A DNA stretch of 64,000 bases from NCBI RefSeq assembly GCF_033118175.1, contig NC_083698.1, positions 68,665,001 to 68,729,000 of the forward strand, in the 5' to 3' direction. Shown piece after piece: positions 11,715 to 23,600 of the stretch. The notes under the pieces were generated by a model. That model did no database searches, had not been told where the DNA came from, and was given only the letters and a program-made list of their open reading frames with translations. This DNA comes from Dama dama (Eukaryota > Chordata > Mammalia > Artiodactyla > Cervidae). Both the position numbers and the translations under genes were made by a program. Position 1 is the first letter of the stretch, and each line of letters begins with the position of its first letter.

Positions 11715-12020
11715 TTTTAAAATTCCCTATTACTCCTCTATTACTCCATTTCATTTTATTTTCTTTTAAAGTCCTCTATTACTCCTCTATTACTCCTTAA
11801 TTTTCATTTTCATATATTTTTACTATTTTTTTAAATTAAAAAAATTTTTTCCTTTTATTTTCTTTTAAAGTCTTCTATTACTCCTCTATTACTCCTTAAT
11901 TTTCATTCTCATATATTTTTACTATATTTTCTTAATTAAAAATTTTTCCTTTTTTTCTTTTATTTTCTTTTAAAGTCCTCTATTACTCTATTACTCCTTA
12001 GTTTTCATTTTCATTTCACT
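11715..12020 (+). repeat. Tandem repeats in L1 5' region
   Basis: About three copies of a ~100-bp T-rich unit. 'cttttaaagtc' followed by 'tattactcctctattactcc' (or a shortened form) recurs at about 11763, 11862 and 11967. It lies upstream of ORF1 and may be a length-variable part of the L1 5' UTR. Confidence 0.75.
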
Positions 12021-13030
12021 ATAACCTTGCAAAAAAAAAAAAGACCATATTTTTAAAGCAAACTTCATATATATTTCTTAAATTTTTTTGTTTTTGTATT
12101 TAATATCATACTTTTAAGAGTCTAACCTCTACTCTAGATTTTTAATCTTTGTTTTTCAGTATTTGATATCAATTTTGGACATTTAAGAATCCAATATTCA
12201 GTACCCATTTTTACTCAGGAGTGTGATGATTACTCTCTCGCCCATTTGACTCGCCTTTTTCTCCCCCAGATCACCTCTATTTCCTCCCTGCCTCTTCTCT
12301 TCTCAATCCAATTTTGTGAATCTCTGTGGGTGTTCTGGGCTACGGAGAACACTCAGGGAACACAGTACTGTGTAGATCTGTCTCTCTCCTCGAGTCCCCC
12401 TTTTTCTCCTCCTGCTCATCTCTATCTCCTTCCTCCCTTTCCTCTTCTTCATGTAACTCTGTGAACCTCTCTGGGTGTCTCTCACTGTGGAGAATCTTTT
12501 CACCATTAACCTATAAGTTTTATTATCAGTGCTGTATAGCTGAAGAAGCCTTGAGGCTACTGGAAGAATAAGACTAAAATCCAGAGGCAGGAGACTTAAG
12601 CCCAAAACCTGAGAACATCAGAGAACTCCTGACTACAGGGAACATTAAGTAATAAGAGATCATCCAAAAGCCTCCATACCTACACTGAAACCAACCACCA
12701 CCCAAGAGCCAATAAGTTCCAGAGCAAGACACGCCACACAAATTCTCCAGCAATGCAGGAACATAGCACTGAGCGTCAACATACAGGCTGCCCAGAGTCA
12801 CACCAAACACATAGACCCATCTGAAAACTAACTACTGGACACTCCATTGTACTCCAGAGGGAAGAAATCCAGTTCCACACACCAGAACACCGACGAAAGC
12901 TTCCCTAACCAAGAAACCTTGACAAGCCAATCGTCCAACCCCACCCACTGGGAGAAACCTCCACAATAAAAAGGAACCACAGACCACCAGAATACAGAAA
13001 GGCCACTCCAGACACAGCAATCTAAACAAG

Positions 13031-13924
13031 ATGAAAAGGCAGAGAAATACCCAACAGGTAAAGGAACATGAAAAATGCCCACCAAGCCAAACAAAAGAGG
13101 AGGAGATAGGGAATCTACCTGAAAAAGAATTTAGAATAATGATAGTAAAAATGATCCAAAATCTTGAAAACAAAATGGAGTTACAGAAAATAGCCTGGAG
13201 ACAAGGATTGAGAAGATGCAAGAAATGTTTAACAAGGACCTAGAAGAAATAAAAAAAAGAGTCAATTAAAAATGAATAATGCAATAAATGAGATCAAAAA
13301 CACTCTGGAGGGAACCAACAGTAGAATAACGGAGGCAGAAGATAGGATAAGTGAGGTAGAAGATAAAATGGTGGAAATAAATGAAGCAGAGAGGAAAAAA
13401 GAAAAAAGAACCAAAAGAAATGAGGACAACCTCAGGGACCTCTGGGACAATATGAAACACCCCAACATTCGAATCACAGGAGTCCCAGAAGAAGAAGACA
13501 GAAAAAAGGCCATAAGAAAATACTTGAGGAGATAATAGCTGAAAACTTCCCTAAAATGGGGAAGGAAATAGTTACACAAGTCCAAGAAACCCAGAGAGTC
13601 CCAAACAGTATAAACCCAAGGCGAAACACCCCAAGACACATATTAATCAAATTAACAAAGATCAAACACAAAGAACAAATATTAAAAGCAGCAAGGGAGA
13701 AACAACGAATAACACACAAAGGGATTCCCATAAGGATAACAGCTGATCTATCAATAGAAACCCTTCAGGCCAGAAGGGAATGGCAGGACATACTTAAAGT
13801 AATGAAAGAGAATAACCTACAACCCAGATTACTGTACCCAGGAAGGATCTCATTCAGATATGAAGGAGAATTCAAAAAGTTTACAGACAAGCAAAAGCTG
13901 AGAGAATTCAGCACCACCAAATGA
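13031..13924 (+). pseudogene. L1 ORF1 remnant
   Basis: Nucleic-acid-binding ORF1 protein of L1, broken into three frame segments: 13031-13243, 13272-13535 and 13556-13924. A predicted coiled coil lies around 13290-13420 (rich in E, K and heptad I/V/M), followed by an RRM-like middle ('NIRITGVPEEED') and the C-terminal domain ('ARREWQDILKVMKENNLQPR'). One frameshift lies between 13205 and 13270 and another, apparently a one-base loss in an A-run, near 13500-13515. Inactive. Confidence 0.9.
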
Positions 13925-14008
13925 GCTCTTCAACAAATGCTAAAGGATCTTCTCTAGACAGGAAACACAGAAAGGTTGTATAAATGCAAACCCAAAACAA
14001 CAAAGTAA

Positions 14009-17000
14009 ATGGCAATGGGACCATACTTATCAATAATTACCTTAAATGTAAATGAGTTGAATGCCCCAACCAAAAGACAAAGACTGGCTGAATGGATACA
14101 AAAACAAGACCCCTATATATGCTGTCTACAAGAGACCCACCTCAAAACAAGGGACACATACAGACTGAAAGTGAAGGGCTGGAAAAAAAATATTTCATGC
14201 AAACGGGAGACCAAAAGAAAGCAGGAGTCGCAATACTCATATCAGATAAAATAGACTTTAAAATAAAGGCTGTGAAAAGAGACAAAGAAGGACACTACAT
14301 AATGATCAAAGGATCAATCCAAGAAGAAGATATAACAATTATAAATATATATGCACCCAACATAGGAGCACCGCAATATGTACGGCAAATGCTAACGAGT
14401 ATGAAAGAGGAAATTAATAGTAACACAATAACAGTGGGAGACTTTAATACCCCACTCACACCTATGGATAGATCAACTAAACAGAAAATTCACAAGGAAA
14501 CACAAACTTTAAATGACACAATGGACCAGCTAGACCTAATTGATATCTATAGGACATTTCACCCCAAAACAATCAATTTCACCTTTCTTCTCAAGTGCAC
14601 ATGGAACCTTCTCCAGAATAGATCACATCCTGGGCCATAAATCTAGCCTTGGGAAATTCAAAAAAATTGAGATCATTCCAGTCATCTTTTCTGACCACAA
14701 TGCAGTAAGACTAGGTCTCAATTACAGGAAAAAAACTATTAAAAACGCAAACATATGGAGGCTAAATAACACGCTTCTGAATAACCAACAAATCATAGGA
14801 GAAATCAAAAAAGAAATCAAAATATGCATAGAAACGAATGAAAATGAAACACAACAACTGAAAACCTATGGGACACTGTAAAAGCAGTGCTAAGGGGAAG
14901 GTTCATATCATAGCATTACAGGCTTACATCAAGAAAGAAGAAAAAAGTCAAATAAATAACCTAGCTCTACACCTAAGGCAACTAGAGAAGAAAGAAATGA
15001 AGAACCCTAGGGTTAGCAGAAGGAAAGAAATCTTCAAAATTAGGGCAGAAATAAATGTAAAAGAAACAAAAGAAACCATAGCAAAAATCAACAAAGCTAA
15101 AAGCTGGTTTTTTGAAAAGATAAACAAAATTGACAAACTGTTAGCAAGACTCATTAAGAAACAAAGGGAGAAGAACCAAATCAACAAAATTAGAAATGAA
15201 ATGGAGAGATCGCAACAGACAACACTGAAATACAAAGGATCATAAGAGACTACTACCAGCAGCTCTATGCCAATAAAATGGACAACTTGGAAGAAATGGA
15301 CAAATTCCTAGAAAAGTATAACTTTCCAAAACTGAACCAGGAAGAAATAGAAGATCTTAACAGCCCCATCACAAGCATGGAAATCGAAACTGTAATCAGA
15401 AATCTTCCAGCAAACAAAAGCCCAGGACCAGATGGCTTCACAGCTGAATTCCTCTAAAACATTTAGAGAAGAGCTAACACCTATCTTACTCAAACTCTTC
15501 CAGAAAATTGCAGAAGAAGGTAAACTTCCAAACTCATTCTATGAGGCCACCATCACCCTAATTCCAAAACCAGACAAAGATGCCACAAAAAAGAAAACTA
15601 CAGGCCAATATCACTGATGAACATAGATGCAAAAATCCTTAACAAAATTCTAGCAAACAGAATCCAAAAACATATTAAAAAGATCATACATTATGACCAA
15701 GTGGGTTTTATCCCAGGAATGCAAGGATTCTTTAATATCCACAAATCAATCAATGTAATATACCACATTAACAAATTGAAGGATAAAAATCATATGATTA
15801 TCTCAATAGATGCAGAAAAAAGCCTTTGACAAAATTCAACATCCATTTACGATAAAAACTCTCCAGAAAGCAGGAATAGAAGGAACATACCTCAACATAA
15901 TAAAAGCTATATATGACAAACCCACAGCAACCATTATCCTCAATGGTGAAAAATTGAAAGCATTTCCCCTAAAATCAGGAACAAGACAAGGGTGCCCACT
16001 CTCACCACTACTATTCAACAGTTTTGGAAGTTTTGGCCACAGCAATCAGAGCAGAAAAAGAAGTAAAAGGAATCCAGATGGGAAAAGAAGAAGTGAAACT
16101 CTGTTTGCAGATGACATGATCCTCTACATAGAAAACCCTAAAGACTCTACCAGAAAATTACTAGAGCTAATCAACGAATATAGTAAAGTTGCAGGATATA
16201 AAATTAACACACAGAAATCCCTTGCATTCCTATATACTAACAATGAGAAAACAGAAAAAGAAATTAAGGAAACAGTACCACTCACCATTGCAACAAAAAG
16301 AATAAAATACTTAGGAGTATATCTACCTAAAGAAACAAAAGACCTATACATAGAAAACTATTAAACACTGATGAAAGAAATCAAAGAGGACACAAATAGA
16401 TGGAGAAATATACCGTGTTTATGGATTGGAAGAATCAATATTGTGAAAATGAGTATACCACCCAAAGCAATCTATAGATTCAATGCAATCCCTATCAAGC
16501 TATCAACGGTATTCTTCACAGAACTAGAACAAATAATTTCACAATTTGTATGGAAATACAAAAAACCTCAAATAGCCAAAGCAGTCTTGAGAAAGAAGAA
16601 CAGAACTGGAGGAATCAACCTGCCTGACTTCAGGCTCTACTACGAAGCCACAGTCATCAAGACAGTATGATACTGGCACAAAGACAGAAATATAGATCAA
16701 TGGAACAAAATAGAAAGCCCAGAGATAAATCCACGTACCTATGGACACCTTATCTTCGACAAAGGAGGCAAGGATATACAATGGAAAAAAGACAACCTCT
16801 TTAACAAGTGGTGCTGGGAAAACTGGTCAACCACTTGTAAAAGAATGAAACTAGAACACTTTCTAACACCATACACAAAAATAAACTTAAAATGGATTAA
16901 AGATCTAAATGTACGACCAGAGACTATAAAACTCCTAGAGGAGAACATAGGTAAAACACTCTCCGACATAAATCACAGCAAGGTCCTCTATGACCCACCT

Positions 17001-17742
17001 CACAGAATATTGGAAATAAAAGCAAAAATACACAAATGGGACCTAATTAAACTTAAATTAACTTTTGCACAACAAAGGAAACTATAAGCAAGGTGAAAAG
17101 ACAGCCTTCAGAATGGGCGAAAATAATAGCAAACTAAGCAACTGACAAATAATTAATCTCAAAAATATACAAGCAGCTTCTGCAGCTCAATTTCAGAAAA
17201 ATAAATGACCCAGTCAAAAAATGGGCCAAAGATCTAAACAGAAATTTCTCCAAGAAGACATACAGATGGTTAACAAACACATGAAAAGATGCTCAACATC
17301 ACTCATTATCAAAGAAACACAAATCAAAACCTCAATGAGGTACCATTACATGTCAGTCAGAATGGCTGCTATCCTAAAGTCTACAAGCAATAAATGCTAG
17401 AGAGGGTGTGGAGAAAAGGGAACCCTCTTACACTGTTGGTGGGAATGCAAACCAGTATAGCCACTATGGAGAACAGTGTGGAGATTCCTTAAAAAACTGG
17501 AAATAGAACTGCCATATGACCCAGCAATCCCACTCCTGGGCATACACACCGAGGAAACCATATCTGAAAGAGACACGTGTACCCCAATGTTCATCGCAGC
17601 ACTGTTTATTATAGCCAGGGCATGGAAGCAACCTAGATGCCCATCAGTAGACGAATGGATAAGGAAGCTGTGTTACATATACACTATGGAATATTACTCA
17701 GTCATTAAAAAGAATTCATTTGAATCAGTTCTAATGAAGTGA
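14009..17742 (+). pseudogene. L1 ORF2 remnant (endonuclease / reverse transcriptase)
   Basis: Decayed ORF2. The N-terminal AP-endonuclease-like domain is readable ('IITLNVNELNAPTKRQRLAE', 'CCLQETHLK', 'VGDFNTPLTPMDR'), then RT blocks ('SPGPDGF' near 15420, 'GTRQGCPLSPLLFN' near 15980, catalytic FADD at 16104-16115), and a C-terminal block ending at 17742. Several frameshifts and stops are visible, among them near 14190, 14630, 14880, 15455 and 16020. It was once a replication enzyme of the L1; no intact copy is encoded here. Confidence 0.9.
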
Positions 17743-18164
17743 AGGAAACTGGAGCCCATTATACAGAGTGAAGTAAGCCATAAAGATAAAGAACATTACA
17801 GCATACTAACACATATATATGGAATTTAGAAAGATGGTAACGATAACCCAATATGCAAAACAGAAAAAGAGACACAGATGTACAGAACAGACTTTTAGAC
17901 TCTGTGGCAGAAGGTGAGGGTGGGATGTTCTGAGAGAACAGCATTGAAACAAGTATATTATCAAGGGTTAAATAGATCACCAGCCCAGGCTGGATGCATG
18001 AGACAAGTGCTCAGGGAAGTACACTGGGAAGACCCAGAGGGATGGGATGGAGAGGGAGGCGAGAGGGGGGATCAGGATGGGGAACACATGTAAATCCATG
18101 GCTGATTCATGTCAATGTATGGCAAAAACCACTACAATAAAATATATTAAAAAAAAAAAAAAAC

Positions 18165-18832
18165 TAAGATCATGGCATCCAGTCCCATCACTTCATGGCA
18201 AATAGGTACAATGGAAACAGTGACAGACTTTATTTTCTTGGGCTCCAAAAACACTGCAAATGGTGACTGCGGCTGTGAGATTAAAACGCCTGCTTCTTGG
18301 AAGAAAAGCTATGACCAACCAACCTAGACAGCATATTAAAAAGCAGAGACATTACTTTGCCAACAAAGGTGCGTCTAGTCAAAGCTATGGTTTTTCCAGT
18401 AGTCATGTATGGATGTGAGAACTGGAATATAAAGAAAGCTGAGTGCTGAAGAATTGATTCTGAACTGTGGTGTTGGAGAAGACTCTTGAGTGCCCCTTGG
18501 ACTGCAAGGAGATCCAACCAGTGTGTCCTAAAGGAAATCATATTCATTGAAAGGACTGAATATTCACCGGAAGGACTGATGGTGAAGCTGAAACACCAAT
18601 CCTTTGGCCACCTTATGCGAAGAACTGACCCCTTAGAAAAGACCATGATGCTGGGAAAGATTGAAGGCAGGAGGAGAAGGGAACTATAGAGGATGAGATG
18701 GTTGGATGGCATCACCAACACGGTGGACATGAGTTTGAGCAAGCTCCAGGAGTTGGTGATGGACAGGGAAGCCTGGTGTGCTGTAGTCCATTGGGTGGCA
18801 AAGAATCGGACATGACTGCGACTGAACTGAAC
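18165..18832 (+). mobile_element. BovB LINE 3' part (continuation of 9128-10016)
   Basis: Resumes BovB exactly where 10016 stops ('aaaactaagatcatggcatc') and runs to the canonical 3' end ('gactgcgactgaactgaac'). Together the two pieces make a 5'-truncated BovB of about 1.55 kb split by L1. Confidence 0.92.
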
Positions 18833-18859
18833 AATGACTTACAATGCTTGCTAAGAAAC

Positions 18860-18985
18860 AGACTGCCAGGCTCACCCCCAGATTCTTCTTTATAAAATCT
18901 GGAGTGGAGCCTACAATTTGCATTTCAAATAAGCCTCCAGGTGATGCTGAGTCTGTTGATATAGGGACCACACTCTGAGGTAAGG
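18860..18985 (+). mobile_element. MER5-type DNA transposon fragment
   Basis: Second half of a MER5 (hAT-Charlie) non-autonomous element: 'caatttgcatttcaaataag', 'cctccaggtgatgctgagtc' and 'agggaccacactctgagg'. Diverged, as expected for an old eutherian element. Confidence 0.7.
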
Positions 18986-19489
18986 ATTTACTCTCTCAAG
19001 TAACATGAAATCTTGAGAGTAGTTTAAACACTCCAGAATTACCAGGAACATCAGTTCTTCTAACTTGCTGCTCCATCCTCCTAGTTCATGAGCTTCATCC
19101 TCAAAGTTATCTCATGACCCAAGGAGGCTGCTCAAATTCTAACCACCATATTAGCTTCTAGGCAACAGGAAAAGGACAGGATAAAAGGGTACTTCTCCAG
19201 TCTAAGTCAGCTTCTGTAAAGGAGCCTTACTTTGCAAAATTTAGTTAAAAAGCTTAAACTAAAAAGGAAAATGGTAAATGTATTCTTTTAGCCAAGTACA
19301 CTGCCATCCTAACCAAAACTGTTACATGTTACTAAGGAAGAAAGGAAGATTAGATTTTTGAATAGGCTTTTAGAGACTCTAACATACTTCTTTAGTCTAC
19401 ATACCACCAACCTCCAATCACCAAGTCCAACAAAACTTGGCCTATTTCATAAATCTGACCCATAGGTTTCATCACTTTTTCTCTTTCTG
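18986..19489. other. Non-genic spacer
   Basis: No recognisable gene or repeat. Confidence 0.6.
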
Positions 19490-20060
19490 TAGATCTTACT
19501 TTCATCACAGCTCACCTACTTTATCATAATATCCTTTTGATCAGTCTCCCTACCTCTTATCCTGGTAGTAGGTATAAGATGGATTTTAAGGGAGCCAAAG
19601 TGGTCTAAAATTCTTCAATAGCTCCACGTTTCCTATTAAATTATAAGGTATGTGGCATTTTAGTATTTCATGTTATATCCCCCTATATGACTATTCTCTA
19701 TTAAACACAACATACTACTTCTCCCCTCAGTGCTCTCATCATGCTTTCTCTGCTAAGAAGGTACTCTTGATCCTCCTTCACCTTTACTACTCATCCTTTA
19801 TGACTTAACTAAGGTAGTACCTCCTCCAGAAAGGCTTCTATGACACCACTCTTCCACAGGATGAGTATCCCTTCTGTGTAATCACATAAAATCTGTCCAG
19901 AGCTATCATTAGATATTCTACATTGTATTATGAAGATCTGTTTAGATCTCCAACTTTCTCAACATATGTATGTGCTTTTAAGTGTAAGGACCATGTTTAA
20001 TTTATCTTTATATTCCCAGAACTGGGAATAAAGCAGATGCCAAGTATCATCTGTTAAACA
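19490..20060 (+). mobile_element. L2 LINE 3'-end fragment
   Basis: Matches the layout of the L2 3' end: 'aattcttcaatagctccac', 'ctactcatcctttatgactt', 'cctcctccagaaaggcttct' and near the end 'gtaaggaccatgtttaattt'. Strongly diverged. Confidence 0.65.
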
Positions 20061-20239
20061 AAAGTATCACCCTTCATCATGAGCTGGCCTACATACTGAA
20101 ACTCTGTATAGAATCTGTCCAACAATCTAATAACCTTTTCTATTACAAGTAATATAGTCTGATTATGCAATTTCAAAAAGAAAATATCCTTCCTTAACAA
20201 CTCCAGTTAAATGAAATTTCAAAGTATACATTTTTTTTT

Positions 20240-20390
20240 TTTGCATAGTCAAACATCTTTTATTTTTTACAACTAGAGTACCAAAGATACAACCCAACTA
20301 GCTCCAGAACACTTCCAGATTTTTTTTTTATTTAACCAAACTAAACAAAGGTTTTAAAAGGAACATCTGCAACAAGGAAAGAATACTAAT
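20240..20390 (-). other. STK31: STK31 3' UTR (predicted)
   Basis: Follows the stop codon at 20391-20393. Minus-strand AATAAA signals are at 20328-20333 and 20258-20263, the second with a run of 13 genomic A's about 15 bases beyond it (20231-20243 in plus coordinates). The cleavage site is inferred, not shown. Confidence 0.55.
20258..20263 (-). promoter_or_regulatory. STK31: Candidate poly(A) signal of STK31
   Basis: AATAAA on the minus strand, about 130 bases after the stop codon. A second one at 20328-20333 is an alternative. Confidence 0.5.
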
Positions 20391-20621
20391 CTAGCAAACA
20401 AAGCTGGCTTCACCATTTCTTGTCTTTTCCTTATCTTTATCCAAGTTCTTCACCTTTAATTCTTCTTCCTCTTTTTTGGGGATGTATTCAGTATCTTTCT
20501 CTGAGTTTGGCACTGATTTTCCCTTTGGTAGCAAGAAACAGTCAGCATTGAAAACTTGCTCAGCAGTCATTGAACTTCTACAACAGATCAAGCTACAGAG
20601 GAGGGATTTGACATTATCATC
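20391..20621 (-). CDS. STK31: STK31 terminal coding exon (76 aa + stop)
   Basis: Begins 'DDNVKSLLCSLICCRSSMTA' after a 'cttgcag' acceptor (20622 on) and ends 'NGEASFVC' with TAG at 20393-20391. It encodes the C-lobe end of the kinase-like domain and a hydrophilic E/K-rich tail. Matches the mammalian STK31 C-terminus closely. Confidence 0.95.
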   Translation of the reverse strand, partial: DDNVKSLLCSLICCRSSMTAEQVFNADCFLLPKGKSVPNSEKDTEYIPKKEEEELKVKNLDKDKEKTRNGEASFVC

Positions 20622-23600
20622 CTGCAAGAAAAGAGAGATGTTACAAAGCAAAAATAAAATCAAAATGAAAGAAAGGACAAACTTGTAATAAGGAGTACCC
20701 AATTCAAAAATAATTTCAATTAATGATGCAGAGCTAAAATCAATTTTTCCCATTTTTTTAAAGCTTTTTACCAAAATCAACTAGTTTTTATTGGAAAGGG
20801 ATTAATCTAGTATTAAAACAATGGAATCAAATTACAGGGGGGTATGCAGACGTGAAAAGAAAAGAATCACAACTGAAATATTTATCAAAAACAAGTGAAA
20901 TTCCCAAAAAACATCCTAATGGTTTTTTACTTTCCATTTTTTTACAGGACTAGTCAGAATTTGACACTGAAAATTTTACATTGAAGTGCCTCTGTCTGAA
21001 ACGGTAGCCTCCTTTACTTGGTCAACTGCTTTTGGTTTCACTTATGAAATGATCTCTTGAAACAGGTCCACCACCACTAACATTATCATGATCATTATGG
21101 AGGTCAGAATTTATTATGTGCCATGATTTCAAAGAACGTTATTTTGTGTTATCACATGTTAATAACACTATAATGTTGCTCTTCCATTAATTCCACCTCC
21201 CAAAGTATGTATTTTCTTTTTTGTTCCCTATGGATGACTCTCATCAGAGCACATTTCATATGGAATAAAAATCACCTATTTACTACTAGTGTCCTCATTA
21301 GACTCTAAGGAATATAAGACCAGAAATTTTAGTTTCTCATTTCATCCCCAACAATCAGCACAGTGATACACCAGGTATTTCGTTTACATCTGCTGACTGA
21401 ATGAATGTCAATGCCCATACTGCATTCTACAGAGTATGTTTTTAAACATATTTAAAATGTTTAAGATAGTGAGAGAGTCAATTCATAGGCAGGTTGATAA
21501 GAAGTCTGGGGGTCCCCAAGGAGAGAGGGGTCTGGGATTCTTGAGGAAAAGATAGGGGTCTGGAATTCTCAAGGAGAAGGAAAAGACAAACTTTTTTTCC
21601 CTCTACATTCCTTAGTTTTAGTCACATAAAACATTTTTAATCTTTAAGCCTGATGTATCTGTAACTATCAATTACACAACAAACAACTTCAGTTTAAACT
21701 CTGTACTAAGGATTATATAACAACAATGTATCCTGCTTGAGGACAGTTTCTCCTTCCGGAAAACCTTCTGGCTAATCCTGTTATCTTAAAATGTAAATTA
21801 TGGGAGTGGGTCTAGTAAAATCTTTACAACCTCCAGACACTCTTGATTTATTGTAATAACTAATTAAAAAGTATGTAACTCCCTTGCTAACATTAGCAAG
21901 GGGGCATTCTTTCTGCCCCCTTTTGATGTCTATGTCAGAAGCTTTCTCTATCTTTTATACTTTAATAAAACTTTATTACACAAAAGCTCTGAGCAATCAA
22001 GCCTCGTCTCTAGCCCCGGATTGAATTCTTCTCCTCCAGAAAAGAATCCCAGCCTCTTTCCTGGTTCAGCAACAACCTTTCAATAATACCTTTAGTATGC
22101 ATTGTTATTATTGTTTAGTCACTAAGGTGTGTCTGATTCCTTTGTGACCTCATGGACTGTGGCTATGGGATTTCCCAGGTAAGGAGACTGGAGTGGGTTC
22201 CCATTTCCTTCTCCAGGGGATCTTCCTAACCCAGGGATAGAACCCGTGTCTCCTGCATTGGGAGGCAAATCCTTTACCACTGAGTCACCCGTGAAGCCCA
22301 ATGAGATACTGGTATACATCTGTAAGAATGGCCACAATCCAAAATACTGACTGAATAACAGTAAGGCTGTGGAGCAACTCTCATTTATGGCAACCAAAAC
22401 TCAAAAAAAAAAAAAAAAAAAAAAACTCAGAAGACAGTTCTATACTATACTATTTAAAACTATTATTAAAAAATATATACTATTTAAAAATACTATTACC
22501 ACATAATTCAACAACTGCACTCCAAGGAAATAAAAACTTATGTCCACACAAAAACCTGCATGTGCATGTTTACTGCAGTTTCATTCATAACTGTCAAAAC
22601 CTGGGAACAACCAAGTTGTCCTTCGGTAGGTGAATGTATAAACAGACTGTGGTGCATACAGATAATAGATAAAGGCTAAGGATAAATGAATTATCAAGCA
22701 ATGAAAAGATATGAAGGAATATTACGTGCATATGATTATGTGGAAAAAAGCCAATTTTAAGAGGCTACATACTGTATGATTCCAACTATATGACATTCTG
22801 AGAAAGTCAAAACTATGGAGACAAGAAAAAGATCAATCTTCAGGGGTTTGTAGAAAGTAGAGACAGACAGGTAGAGTATAGAGGATTTTTAGGGCAGTGA
22901 AAATACCCTGTATATTAATGGCAGATATATGGTATTACACATGTATTCAAACTTTAAGAATGTACCACAATAAGAGTAAGCCCTAATGTAAATGATGGAC
23001 TTTAGGCAACAACGATGTGTCAATGGAGGTATCAACTGCAACAAATAACTCTGGTAGGGAATACTGATAATGGATAAACTGTGTATGACAGAGAAGGAGA
23101 TATATGGGAAATCTCTACCTTCTATTCATTTTTGCTATAAATCTTAAAATTGCTCTTAAAGCCATAAAAGTAGTTGTAAAACATAAAATAAATAAGTTCT
23201 TTAAAAAAAAAACTGGCAAGAGAACTTTTCATGGCTGATTCATGTCAATGTATGACAAAAACCACTACAATATTGTAATTAGCCTCCAACTAATAAAAAT
23301 AAATGGAAAAGAAAAAAGAAAAAAAGAATTACAAAAAAAAAAAAAAGAGAGAGAGAACTTTCATAGCCTAATCATTATACTTTTTTAAAAAATGTATTTT
23401 TTTTTTTGGCTGCACTGGATCTTCATTGCTGCATGAGGCCTTTCTCTATTTGTGCTAAGAGGGGGCTGTTTTCTAGTTGTCATGTGTGGGCTTCTCATTG
23501 TGGTGGCTTCTCTCGTTGCAGAACAAGGGCTCTAGGGCATATGGGCTTCAGCAATTGCAGCCCACAGCCTTAGCTACCCTGCAATATGTGAAATCTTCCC

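Larger units (their letters stand above)
10017..18155 (+). mobile_element. Near full-length ruminant L1 LINE nested in BovB
   Basis: Begins with the ruminant L1 5' end ('ggggagaagctaagatggca'), followed by a ~3-kb 5' region, ORF1 (13031-13924), ORF2 (14009-17742), a 3' UTR with 'aataaaatatatt' and a poly(A) run ending about 18162. Flanking 'aaaaaactaagat' on both sides fits a target duplication merged with the A-tail. Both ORFs carry frameshifts, so it should be immobile. Total length including one SINE is about 8.1 kb, close to full length for this family. Position in the middle of BovB shows it is the younger insertion. Confidence 0.92.

Noticed and set aside
12303..13221. Several open frames on the minus strand opposite L1 ORF1 and its leader
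   Set aside because: They are antisense shadows of the L1 with no recognisable domains.
14009..17742. Active L1 ORF2
   Set aside because: Motifs are readable but in several different frames with stops; it cannot encode a full protein.
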